Of a stretch of 25,403 bases of DNA, positions 15,798 to 22,735 are shown one piece after another. Each line of letters opens with the position of its first letter. Position 1 is the stretch's first letter. The notes under the pieces were generated by a model. The model was not told where the DNA came from, searched no databases, and saw nothing but the letters and a program-made list of their open reading frames with translations. The DNA is taken from the NCBI GenBank assembly GCA_964461295.1, contig CAYWTX010000358.1:1-25403 (forward strand), given 5' to 3'. This stretch comes from CAYWTX01 sp964461295 (GTDB lineage: Bacteria > Planctomycetota > Phycisphaerae > SM23-33). Position numbers and translations under genes: made by a program.

Positions 15798-17825
15798 TTA
15801 TCCATCGACCTTGTGGCCGCGAAAACATTTGGCTAAATGCTGATCGGTCGGGCGTTTGGTCAGCAGCGACACGACGACCAGCGTCAACAGGCTGATCGGC
15901 AGCGCCACGAAGAGCTGGTCCACCACCTGCCAGTTGGGCGCCGTCGCCTGCCCGGCCGCGTTCACCAGCAGCGAGTGCTTGCCGAACAGGGCGTTGCACA
16001 GGCCCAGGGCGCGGGCCTCTTTGTCGTTGATGAACGCCAGCCAGAACACCGTCACCAGGAAGCCCACGAAGATGCTGGCCTTGGCGGCCGGGCGGGTCGC
16101 CCGCTTGAAGAACAGCCCGCCCACGAATGCCGGCAGGAAGGCCGAGGCGCACATGCCGAAGAAGATGGCGGTGGCCCGCGGGATGATGTAGTCGCCCCGG
16201 GCGTACAGGCTGAAGGCGACGGCGACGATGATGCCCAGGATCATGCCGATTCGGGTGACGATGACGCCGCGGTTGTGCATGCCGGTGGCCTGCTCGAACA
16301 CGTCGCGCCCGATGGCGGCGCCCAGGGTGTGGAACTGGCTGGACAGGGTGCTCATCGCGGCCGCCAGCAGCGTCACCAGGATCACCACGCTGAACCAGGA
16401 GGGGAACGCCTGGTTGATGAAGATGGGGATGATGCTGTCGGAGCTGAACTCCCAGTCGTTGCCCTGCCTGATGACGGCCCGGGTGAAGGCCGTCGCCCTG
16501 GGCCGGACGAGCAGATCCCTGCCCTTCAGGTCGCCGGCGAGGCGCGCCGACAGCGTGGCGAACTCGATCTTCTCGCCGCTGGCGGCGTCGGCGATCTCGG
16601 CCCGGGGCATCAGCTTGGCCCATGGCTTGGCGACCTTGCTGTCGGGAGCGGTCTCGTTGACGCCCTCGGCCACCACCGTGGTGTCGGGCGCGCCGTCGCC
16701 GTTGACGTCGATGCGGAGCAGGTTGCAGACGGCCTTGGGCGCCAGCCCTCGCTCCTTCTTGATGAACACCGGCGCCTGGGCAACCACTTCGGTCACCTTG
16801 CCCCGGATGACTTCCTTGTTCTGGAAGTAGACGTTGCTGACGGCCCCGACCGTGAAAGCCACGCCCGTCATCATCAGGATGAAGACGCCGCCGACCAGCA
16901 CGCCGCGGTTGAGCTGCTTGCGGGACCTGACCGTCATGAACCGCACGGCGAGCTGCGGTTGGGCCAGCACGCCGATGCCCACGCCCATCACCAGCGTGCT
17001 GATGATGATCCACCACAAGTTGTACGCGTCGGGATTGGCCGCAACGGCGGGCGTCGTGGCCGTGGCCGCGATGGCGGGTTTGACGCCCCAGCCGAACTCG
17101 GGCATCGACGTGAAGCCCTGGAAGCCGATCTTGCCGAACAGCGAGGGCGCCTTGCCCATCTCCGTCAGATCGCCGTGGACCTGCCCGACGCCGCCCAGCA
17201 TCACGTACGTCCAGATCAGCAGCAGCGTCATCCCGATGAACATCAGCCCGCCTTGCAGCGCGTCGGTGTACATCACGCCCTTCATCCCGCCGGCCACCAC
17301 GTACACCGCCACGATCGCGCTGAAGATCAGAACGGCCTTCTCGTAATCAACGCCGAAGACCTTGGTGACGAACTCGCTGCCGCCGATGATGACGGCCGCG
17401 GCGTACAGCGGCATGAACAGGAAGATGATGGCGCCGGTAAGGATCTGGATGGCCCTGCTATCGTAACGGCGGCCGAGAAGCTCCGGGAACGTGTGGGCGT
17501 CGAGGCGGTGGCCCATGTGCCGCGTGGGCCCGCCCAGAACGACGAAGGCGATGAAGATCCCCACGAGGATGTTGAACACGGTCAGCCAGATGAGGCTCAT
17601 GCCGAACATGCCGGCCGCGCCGCCGAAGCCGACGATCGCGCTGGTGGAGATGAACGTGGCGCCGTAGCTGAGGGCCATGATGACAGGGTGGGTCTTGCGC
17701 CCCGCGACGAGGTAGTCGGCGGCGTTCCTGGTGTGCCGGTAGCCCAGCCAACCGAGGTAGGCGGTGACCAGCAGGTACACCAGCACAACAATCACTTCCA
17801 AAGCCCCGATGCTCTGCGCCAGCAC
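15798..17825 (-). CDS. Sodium:solute symporter with large extra loop
   Basis: A 675-residue member of the SSS family (LeuT fold), which imports a solute with Na+. The N-terminal half shows the family pattern: AADYLVAGRKTHPV (35-48), SYGATFISTSAIVGFGG (53-69) and later VYVVAGGMKGVMYTDALQG. The second Na+-site region is MSTLSSQFHTLGA (491-503). SSS proteins are usually 500-600 residues. This one carries an extra stretch at about 330-460 between helices, with D373-V-N-G-D-G-A-P-D381, which matches the calcium-binding DxDxDG loop of EF-hand and dockerin repeats. The start is GTG at 17825, with GGAG eight bases upstream. It follows the small accessory gene by 33 bases. The substrate is unknown; organic acids, sugars or amino acids are all possible. 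Confidence 0.88.
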   Translation of the reverse strand: MLAQSIGALEVIVVLVYLLVTAYLGWLGYRHTRNAADYLVAGRKTHPVIMALSYGATFISTSAIVGFGGAAGMFGMSLIWLTVFNILVGIFIAFVVLGGPTRHMGHRLDAHTFPELLGRRYDSRAIQILTGAIIFLFMPLYAAAVIIGGSEFVTKVFGVDYEKAVLIFSAIVAVYVVAGGMKGVMYTDALQGGLMFIGMTLLLIWTYVMLGGVGQVHGDLTEMGKAPSLFGKIGFQGFTSMPEFGWGVKPAIAATATTPAVAANPDAYNLWWIIISTLVMGVGIGVLAQPQLAVRFMTVRSRKQLNRGVLVGGVFILMMTGVAFTVGAVSNVYFQNKEVIRGKVTEVVAQAPVFIKKERGLAPKAVCNLLRIDVNGDGAPDTTVVAEGVNETAPDSKVAKPWAKLMPRAEIADAASGEKIEFATLSARLAGDLKGRDLLVRPRATAFTRAVIRQGNDWEFSSDSIIPIFINQAFPSWFSVVILVTLLAAAMSTLSSQFHTLGAAIGRDVFEQATGMHNRGVIVTRIGMILGIIVAVAFSLYARGDYIIPRATAIFFGMCASAFLPAFVGGLFFKRATRPAAKASIFVGFLVTVFWLAFINDKEARALGLCNALFGKHSLLVNAAGQATAPNWQVVDQLFVALPISLLTLVVVSLLTKRPTDQHLAKCFRGHKVDG

Positions 17826-17858
17826 GACGGGTTCTCCATCAGGTGTCGATCGCGGCGG

Positions 17859-18053
17859 CTACACGCTCTTGGCCGGGCTCTCGACGATCTTCTGCTCGAC
17901 CTTGTTCTCTTCCCGTGCCCATCGGATGTCCTCGCTCTCAGTGGGCTCATCGCCGCGGTTCCAGCAGATCAAGCCGTACGCGACGCACAGGAGGGTGCTT
18001 GCGATGCAAAGAACATAAGCCAACCAGACGTAAGGGTCCTTGATGCCCAACAT
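17859..18053 (-). CDS. Symporter small accessory protein
   Basis: A 64-residue membrane protein: MLGIKDPYVWLAYVLC, one helix (about 8-30) and NRGDEP followed by a charged tail. This matches the small accessory proteins encoded directly before SSS symporters in many planctomycetes and other bacteria, which typically begin MLGIxDPxVWLAYxLC and end the helix with GLxxWNRG. The role is presumed to be assembly or regulation of the symporter. The symporter start is 33 bases downstream, so the two are one operon. AGGTCAGG upstream can serve as a ribosome-binding site. Confidence 0.82.
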   Translation of the reverse strand: MLGIKDPYVWLAYVLCIASTLLCVAYGLICWNRGDEPTESEDIRWAREENKVEQKIVESPAKSV

Positions 18054-18160
18054 GGCAGAACCTGACCTTTCGACATCTCAACGTGACCTGGCAACTGCCG
18101 AACACGACCCAACAGAAATGGTCGGTTTCCGGCCCAGGCGCCAGCAGCCTGGGGAAAGAA

Positions 18161-18176
18161 TGTGATGCTTATCACA
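18161..18176. promoter_or_regulatory. Perfect CRP-type binding site (proximal)
   Basis: TGTGA-TGCTTA-TCACA is an exact match to the CRP half-site consensus with a 6-base spacer. It lies 108 bases upstream of the symporter-accessory start. Its natural target is that - strand operon. Which CRP/FNR-family regulator binds it, and whether it activates or represses, is not visible. Confidence 0.6.
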
Positions 18177-18248
18177 GAACCTGCGATGTTGTGCAAGAAG
18201 GTTCTTGAAAATATTTCGCATGTGGCAAAGGGGTCTACCCTACGCAGT

Positions 18249-18264
18249 TGTGACGCCTGTCACA
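18249..18264. promoter_or_regulatory. Perfect CRP-type binding site (distal)
   Basis: TGTGA-CGCCTG-TCACA is a second exact CRP-type palindrome, centred 88 bases from the first. The AT-rich segment GAAAATATTT at 18207-18216 between the two sites is a plausible promoter core for the - strand operon, with this site upstream of it. Confidence 0.6.
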
Positions 18265-18562
18265 GCTGGCAAGCCCGCAGGATCGTCGGGATGGGACGTT
18301 GCCGGGTAGGGGGTAGCACGGGAAGGGGCGAGAGAGGGCCTCCTACCGCCCCCCGGGCGCAAAGGACTCCCGCTGGCCGACGGGAGTTTCTGGAAGACGC
18401 GGATGCGATGGGGTCCAGACCCCCCGCGATTCGAGCTTCTGAAAAACCCCCGCTGGCCGACCGTAGTTTGCCGAATGGCTAACGCGCTATCCCCAGCTTG
18501 TCTGCCTTGCCCAAACGGCCCAGCTTGCCACGCCCGCGCCTTTCCGCTACCGTAGCGCCGCT
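18265..18562. other. Gene-free stretch with direct repeats and hairpins
   Basis: Together with 18054-18264 this makes a 509-base gap between divergent genes. It contains a 21-base element at 18369-18389 and again at 18449-18469, starting CCCGCTGGCCGAC and ending AGTTT, with two differences and exactly 80 bases apart. The first copy forms the hairpin CTCCCG/CGGGAG (18367-18386) followed by TTTC. Between the copies GGGGT-CCAG-ACCCC (18410-18423) forms another hairpin. A + strand open frame here (18162-18482) has no protein-like features. No promoter for the acetyltransferase gene is clear. Confidence 0.5.
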
Positions 18563-19078
18563 ATGGTCCCCACCAGCGATCCCCAGATCATGCTTGCCTC
18601 GCCCGCCGACGCCCCGGCCGCCATGGGAATCCTCCGCCACTGCGTGGCCGACATGAACGGGCGCGGGGTCCACCAGTGGGACGAGGTGTATCCCGACCAT
18701 GCCTGCGTCCAGGCCGACATCGCCGCCGGCGAGCTCTTCTTGGCGGTGGAGGGGAGCGCGCCTGTAGCCTTGGTGGTCCTGAACGAATCCCAGGAGAAGG
18801 CGTACGCGAAGGTGCCGTGGCGATATTGCCAGGGGCGGGCACTGGTGGTGCATCGCCTGGCCGTGGACCCCAAGCATCAGCGGAGGGGCTGGGCGAGCAA
18901 GTTGATGGACTTCGCCGAACGCGAAGCGGCCGCTCGCGGCTGCACGGGCATTCGCCTGGACGCATTCGCCCGCAACTCCGCGGCGATCAGGCTGTATGCG
19001 CGCCTGGGCTACCGCAACGCGGGGACGGTGCAGTTCCGCAAAGGGCCGTTCTGTTGCTTCGAGAAGCGGGTGTGCTGA
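18563..19078 (+). CDS. GNAT-family N-acetyltransferase
   Basis: A 171-residue GNAT acetyltransferase. Motif A, which binds acetyl-CoA, is at 96-118: VHRLAVDPKHQRRGWASKLM, with Q106-R-R-G-W-A in place of the usual Q/RxxGxG/A. It is followed by the C-terminal ARNSAAIRLYARLGYRNAG, the family's motif B. The N-terminus (IMLASPADAPAAMGILRHCV) is the usual first strand and helix. The substrate is unknown; small amines, amino acids and protein N-termini are all possible. The start at 18563 has a weak ribosome-binding site, and a second ATG is at 18590. It converges on the next gene with a single base between the two stops, so the transcripts must overlap. Confidence 0.85.
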   Translation: MVPTSDPQIMLASPADAPAAMGILRHCVADMNGRGVHQWDEVYPDHACVQADIAAGELFLAVEGSAPVALVVLNESQEKAYAKVPWRYCQGRALVVHRLAVDPKHQRRGWASKLMDFAEREAAARGCTGIRLDAFARNSAAIRLYARLGYRNAGTVQFRKGPFCCFEKRVC

Positions 19079-19079
19079 C

Positions 19080-19508
19080 TTACCGCCAGCGGCCCTCGAC
19101 CATGAAGTGGCCGTGCGGGCCTTGCTCCCAGTGGTGCGGCTCCCAGCGGGCGCCATGGCGCGGCGGGGCCGCCCAGCGTCCCGGCACCCACACGTAATGG
19201 CCACGCTCGTGGGCGTAGTAGCCGTCAATCCACACGTGGGTGGGCGACGGCCGGACGGTGATGACCTCGCGGCGCGGCGGCGGCGGGGCCTCGCGAACGT
19301 AGATCACGTCCCGGCGCGGGGGATCGACAACGACCACCCTCTCGCGCGGCGGCTCGGCCACCACGACGCGAGCCGGCTCGCGCTCCACCACGACCACGCG
19401 CTCCGGCGGACGTTCCCGATGCACGATCACCCGCTCCCGGCAGCCGAACGGCGCCGCGGCCACCGCGGCCACCAACAGTCCCGTCGCTCTCCAACCCGTA
19501 TTCCTCAT
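19080..19508 (-). CDS. Exported YXWGXW-repeat protein
   Basis: A 142-residue protein. It starts with a signal-like helix (about 7-21, RATGLLVAAVAAAPFG) ending in G-C23, a weak lipobox (PFGC). Then comes an Arg/Val/Pro-rich stretch of alternating ERVVVVEREP-type repeats (24-90). The C-terminal part has W/Y-rich repeats, HVWIDGYYAHERGHYVWVPG and RWEPHHWEQGPHGHFMVEGRW, matching the YXWGXW (WXXGXW) repeat family of envelope proteins. ATG 19508 is preceded by CAGGAG seven bases upstream. The longer open frame to 19580 runs into an intergenic repeat and is not used. Its function is unknown, and it is probably an envelope lipoprotein or periplasmic protein. Confidence 0.78.
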   Translation of the reverse strand: MRNTGWRATGLLVAAVAAAPFGCRERVIVHRERPPERVVVVEREPARVVVAEPPRERVVVVDPPRRDVIYVREAPPPPRREVITVRPSPTHVWIDGYYAHERGHYVWVPGRWAAPPRHGARWEPHHWEQGPHGHFMVEGRWR

Positions 19509-19530
19509 GACTTGCTCCTGGCGACGGACC

Positions 19531-19578
19531 GGGATTCCTGCCTGCGGCAGACCGGCCCGCGACGTCTTGCCTGTAGAC
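19531..19578. repeat. Intergenic-type repeat before the YXWGXW gene
   Basis: GGGATTCCTGCCTGCGGCAG and the following bases translate on the complement to the string AGLPQAGIPV, recurrent in intergenic spacers of this type of genome. It includes the palindrome CTGCCTGCGGCAG. On the - strand it is followed upstream by TATCAT (about 19579-19585), a possible -10 element. Confidence 0.4.
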
Positions 19579-19644
19579 ATGATAGGGCAGGTAAGGTTGG
19601 CGAGGCCAGAAAAAGTCAGGAACCCGATCCCCGAGACCTTCTGC

Positions 19645-21684
19645 TCACGCCGGTCGCTCTACCAGAACGACCACCTCGCCGGGCGGCAGGTCGAGACGGC
19701 TGGGCGCCTTCCCGCCGGTCAGGGCTAGCTCACCCGCGAAGGGCAACGCCATCTTCTGCGGCTCCTTGCCGTGGTTGATGAGAACATGCACGCGGCGATC
19801 CGAGGCCGTGCGGCAGGAGATCTCCACCCCCTCCGGCAGCGTCGGCCAGCGGCGCTGCACCCCGGCCGCGGCACAGGCCCACTGGCTGACCTTCACCAGC
19901 GTGTCGTGGTCGGGCCAGCAGCCCAGGCAACTGATTCTTCCGCGCCCGACGCGGCGGCTCAGCAGCGCCGCCTTGCCCGCCAGCCACGGATGCCCCGACT
20001 CGTATCGCAGCAGCGTCTCGGTGTCGGGCGCGTTGGCGGTGAGCCACTCCGCGAAGATCGAGGCCGTCGCGTCAGAGGAGTCCCGGACGGCACGGCCAGG
20101 CTTGAGGCCTTCAGGGGCGCCGTGGGGGCCTGGTGCGCGGGAGATGGCCTGGCCCGCCAGCGTCACCGGCGCCTCCAGCGCGTAGAACTCCTCCACGTGT
20201 CCGCCGAGGGCCTCGGCCAGTCGCCGCCCCGGCTGGCGCGACGGCAGCAGCGCCCCATGCTCGTCGGCGATGCCGCTTCGCGGGCCCAGCAGCAGGTGCC
20301 CGCCCCCGGCGACGTACGCCAGAAGCAACTCCTCCAGCGGTCCCTCCAGCATGTTCAGGTGCGGGGCCACCACCAGGCCGTACCCGTCCAGCCCCATGTC
20401 GGCCCGGACCACGTCCACGTCCAGCCCCAGCCGGCGCAGGGCGGCGTAGTGGTCCCGCAGGTGCCGCCACGGGTCGAAGTCGTGATGGTACCGGCAGCGC
20501 TCGATGGCCGCTCGGTCGCGATATGACCAGGCGATGGCGACCGGCGCCGCGACGGCCGTTCCGTCCAGCACGCCCGCCAGGCGGCGCAGTTCCTCGCCCG
20601 TGCGGGCGAGTTCGTCGTACAGCGGGCGGCCCGTGCCGTCGGGCGCCAGCACCGTGCCGTGAAGCTGCTCGTTGCCGCCCAGGCACGCCCGCCACTGCCA
20701 GAACATCACCGCGTCGGCCCCGTGTCCGACCTGGTGCCACACCATCCGCCGCGTCTCGCCCGGGTCCAGGGCGTTGTTCACCGGCATGTAATGCACCGAT
20801 CCCGGCTGCGTCTCCATCACCCAGAACGGCCGGCGCTTGGCCCCGCGCGTGGCGGCCAGGTACAGGCCCATGCGGGCGGGGTCCAGGTGCCCGTGGAAAA
20901 CGTACGGGTCCACGCCGGTGACGTCCAGTTCGGCCGACACGTCGTGCGGATCCTGGCGGGCGAGCTGGTAAGAGAAGTTGTGCGTGATGGGCTGCGACCG
21001 GCTGCGGCGGGCGCGGATGACCTCGGCCTGGTTGCGGATGAACCGCCGCCACGTTTCGGTGAGGAAGTCGAACGCCGTTGCCAGCAGGCATGCGTTCTGC
21101 GTCGTCACGGCGAAGGGGATCTCGTCCCAGGCGAAGAACGTCTGGCTCCAGTAGGCCGTGTGCCAGCGCGCGTTGAGGTTGGCCAGCCTGCCGTAGCGGC
21201 GGCGGCAGTAATCCTGGAACTGCCGGCGTGCCTCGGGGCCGAAGCCGTACTCGCCGATCTCGTTGTCGATCTGCCAGCCGACCACGTTGGCGTTGTCGCC
21301 ATAGCGGCGGGCGAGCGCCTCGGCGATGCGCCGGCAGTGGGCCAGGTACGCCGGCGAGAACGGGCTGCCGTGGCAGCGCAGGCCGTGCTGCATCGGCCGG
21401 CCGTCGGCGAGAATTCGCAGCACATGCGGATACTTGCTGGTCAGCCACGCCGGCGGGGCCGCGGTGGGCGTGCACAGGATGACGGAGATGCCGTGCTCGC
21501 CCGCGGCCGCGATGGCGGCGTCCAGCCACGCGAAGTCCAACCGCCCCTCGGCCGGCTCAAGGCTGCTCCAGGCGAACTCGCCGACGCGGACAACGTTCAT
21601 TCCGCAGCGGCGCATGAGGTCCAGGTCCGCCGGCCAGCGATCCGCCGGCCACTGCTCGGGATACCACGCGCCGCCAAAAAGCAT
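19645..21684 (-). CDS. GH42 beta-galactosidase
   Basis: A 679-residue glycoside hydrolase family 42 enzyme that releases terminal beta-D-galactose from oligosaccharides or glycans. It begins MLFGGAWYPEQW, the family's opening. The acid/base catalyst is E142 in WQIDNEIGEY and the nucleophile is E291 in FWVMETQPGSVHY. After the TIM barrel (about 1-370) come the trimerisation domain (about 375-590, with APHLNMLEGPLEELLLAYV and GGHLLLGPRSG) and a short beta domain ending LDLPPGEVVVLV. There is no signal peptide, so it is cytoplasmic and acts on imported sugars. The ATG at 21684 is used because GGAGAGGA lies just upstream and the conserved sequence starts there, 18 codons inside the open frame. 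Its own promoter is visible at 21720-21748. Confidence 0.93.
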   Translation of the reverse strand: MLFGGAWYPEQWPADRWPADLDLMRRCGMNVVRVGEFAWSSLEPAEGRLDFAWLDAAIAAAGEHGISVILCTPTAAPPAWLTSKYPHVLRILADGRPMQHGLRCHGSPFSPAYLAHCRRIAEALARRYGDNANVVGWQIDNEIGEYGFGPEARRQFQDYCRRRYGRLANLNARWHTAYWSQTFFAWDEIPFAVTTQNACLLATAFDFLTETWRRFIRNQAEVIRARRSRSQPITHNFSYQLARQDPHDVSAELDVTGVDPYVFHGHLDPARMGLYLAATRGAKRRPFWVMETQPGSVHYMPVNNALDPGETRRMVWHQVGHGADAVMFWQWRACLGGNEQLHGTVLAPDGTGRPLYDELARTGEELRRLAGVLDGTAVAAPVAIAWSYRDRAAIERCRYHHDFDPWRHLRDHYAALRRLGLDVDVVRADMGLDGYGLVVAPHLNMLEGPLEELLLAYVAGGGHLLLGPRSGIADEHGALLPSRQPGRRLAEALGGHVEEFYALEAPVTLAGQAISRAPGPHGAPEGLKPGRAVRDSSDATASIFAEWLTANAPDTETLLRYESGHPWLAGKAALLSRRVGRGRISCLGCWPDHDTLVKVSQWACAAAGVQRRWPTLPEGVEISCRTASDRRVHVLINHGKEPQKMALPFAGELALTGGKAPSRLDLPPGEVVVLVERPA

Positions 21685-21719
21685 TGTCCTCTCCAGTTGC
21701 TCCGCAGATGAAGCGGGGG

Positions 21720-21748
21720 AGTATCGGATATTCAACACCGGATGTCCA
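21720..21748 (-). promoter_or_regulatory. Probable promoter of the GH42 gene
   Basis: On the - strand TGGACA (21748-21743, one mismatch to TTGACA) and GATACT (21725-21720) are separated by exactly 17 bases. This gives a start site near 21713 and a 29-base leader before the ATG. Confidence 0.55.
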
Positions 21749-21781
21749 GTGGTCGCGGGAAGATTTGCCGTCGGGAAGGTG

Positions 21782-21809
21782 TTGACTGAGCGGCGGGAAT
21801 GCTTACTAT
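21782..21809 (+). promoter_or_regulatory. Probable promoter of the tRNA-23S operon
   Basis: TTGACT (21782-21787) and TACTAT (21804-21809) with a 16-base spacer precede the tRNA-Ile gene, giving a start near 21816. The leader then forms the perfect hairpin CTCGCC-TGC-GGCGAG (21817-21831), ending four bases before tRNA-Ile. The operon therefore has its own promoter and needs no 16S gene upstream. Confidence 0.6.
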
Positions 21810-21835
21810 AGAGGTGCTCGCCTGCGGCGAGTGAC

Positions 21836-21909
21836 GGGCTTGTAGCTCAGTTGGCTAGAGCGTGCCCCTGATAAGGGCAAGGTCGTTGGTTCGACTCCAA
21901 CCAGGCCCA
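21836..21909 (+). tRNA. tRNA-Ile (anticodon GAU)
   Basis: The 74-base cloverleaf is complete. Acceptor GGGCTTG pairs with CAGGCCC, with one G-U pair. The D-arm contains AGCTCAGTTGGCTAGAGC. The anticodon stem TGCCC/GGGCA encloses CTGATAA, so the anticodon is GAT. The T-arm is GTTGG-TTCGACT-CCAAC, and the discriminator base is A21909. CCA is not encoded (CTG follows) and must be added. It is the first gene of the ribosomal operon. Confidence 0.97.
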
Positions 21910-21916
21910 CTGAAGA

Positions 21917-22002
21917 ATTGCCGATTGTCGATTGCCGATGGATGGGCTGCGGCAGAGAATCTCATATCTCAAATTGGCAATTGAAAATCGGCAATCGGCA
22001 AT
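21917..22002. repeat. Inverted repeat between the two tRNA genes
   Basis: ATTGCCGATTGTCGAT (21917-21932) pairs with ATCGGCAATCGGCAAT (21987-22002) over 16 bases, with one G-U pair, enclosing a 54-base loop. The unit TTGCCGAT/ATCGGCAA is repeated within each arm. This is another intergenic palindromic repeat, here inserted inside the tRNA cluster. In the precursor RNA it would form a long stem between the two tRNAs. Confidence 0.75.
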
Positions 22003-22009
22003 ACTCCTT

Positions 22010-22082
22010 GGGGACGTAGCTCAGTTGGGAGAGCGGCTGGTTTGCAACCAGCAGGTCGGCGGTTCGAACCCGCTCGTCTCCA
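22010..22082 (+). tRNA. tRNA-Ala (anticodon UGC)
   Basis: The 73-base cloverleaf is complete. Acceptor GGGGACG pairs with CGTCTCC, with one G-U pair. The D-arm has AGCTCAGTTGGGAGAGC. The anticodon stem GCTGG/CCAGC encloses TTTGCAA, so the anticodon is TGC. The T-arm is CGGCGG-TTCGAAC-CCGC, and the discriminator base is A22082. CCA is not encoded. It is the usual second spacer tRNA before 23S rRNA. Confidence 0.97.
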
Positions 22083-22160
22083 GTTGACTTGCTTGGCAGG
22101 GGGCCACGATCTTCCGAGAGTTTGTGGAGCAATCGCGGAAGCAGCCTTCCTCCCTCCTAG

Positions 22161-22265
22161 CCCCGCAGGGGCGTCGAGGATCTAGCCGGGGGCGTAAGCC
22201 CCCGGTATACAAGCAATTAAGCATAGAGCCCTGAAGGGGCGAAAGAAAGTTCGCCAACTGGCGAA
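22161..22265. repeat. Cluster of small palindromes in the rRNA spacer
   Basis: Four hairpins follow one another: CCCC-GCA-GGGG (22161-22171); CCGGGGGC-GTAA-GCCCCCGG (22186-22205), a perfect 8-base stem with a GNRA tetraloop; GCCCT-GA-AGGGGC (22228-22240); and TTCGCC-AACT-GGCGAA (22250-22265). The complement of 22181-22205 translates to PGAYAPG, a string recurrent in planctomycete intergenic spacers. They could be mobile palindromic elements or RNase processing signals. Confidence 0.6.
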
Positions 22266-22618
22266 GTGCTGTTCGTAGTCGAACGTCGCGGTTGTGGCGA
22301 CTTCTGAGGGAGGCGTCAGCGTTGGCTTGGGCTGGGAGAAGCGAGAGCCGGGGTGTTCGGGCAGAAGAAACATGAAGAAGCGGCCGGCACATAACTGATT
22401 GTTTGTTAAGGTGTAAGGGCGACTCGCGAGGAAGTCGAAAAAGTTTTTCTTACGATTTGGCTAGAATGCTATTGACGGCGTGCGGGACTTTCGGTTGAAT
22501 GTATGACCCTTGACCCCCGGTCAGCAGCAGAAGCATACCGGGGCTGTCGGATGGGGCCGTCCTGGCCGATAGGGCCTGACGGGCGGACGAGCGGCGAGCC
22601 AAGCCGGCGTCGGCAAAA

Positions 22619-22632
22619 GGTTCTTTGGAAAT
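22619..22632 (+). promoter_or_regulatory. boxA-like antitermination element before 23S rRNA
   Basis: GGTTCTTTGGAAAT resembles the TGTTCTTTGAAAA boxA that precedes 23S rRNA in many bacteria and loads the Nus antitermination complex. It lies about 105 bases before the mature 23S start, a usual distance. Confidence 0.5.
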
Positions 22633-22735
22633 CGAATAGGGATAGCATCCGAGTAAAGCAAGGTTCACCGAGAATGTGAGCGCCAAGGCGGCAAAACTGC
22701 GGACGTCGCGACGGGCGAGGGCCCACGACGGATGC

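Larger units (their letters stand above)
22083..22735 (+). other. Spacer between tRNA-Ala and 23S rRNA
   Basis: A 653-base transcribed spacer without genes. It holds the repeat cluster at 22161-22265, the near-palindrome GAAAAAGTTTTTC (22437-22449), and TAGAAT at 22462-22467. A possible internal promoter is TTGACG-N17-TTGAAT (22472-22500). A 7-base hairpin CCCCGGT/ACCGGGG sits at 22515-22543. A boxA-like element lies near 22620. Open frames on the - strand covering tRNA-Ala and this region are not genes. Confidence 0.7.

Noticed and set aside
15837..18065. 742-residue open frame on the + strand
   Set aside because: It is antisense to the symporter and accessory gene, with Asp/His/Glu-rich translation and no domain.
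18180..18240. Sigma-54 promoter for the symporter operon
   Set aside because: TTCTTGCAC on the - strand resembles a -12 element, but no GG is present at the -24 position.
18162..18482. 106-residue + strand frame in the gap before the acetyltransferase
   Set aside because: It spans CRP-type sites, hairpins and direct repeats, and its composition is not protein-like.
22021..22392. Open frame on the - strand over tRNA-Ala and the spacer
   Set aside because: Its end (ETSGFEPPTCWLQTS) is the antisense translation of tRNA-Ala, a well-known spurious annotation; the rest covers palindromic repeats.
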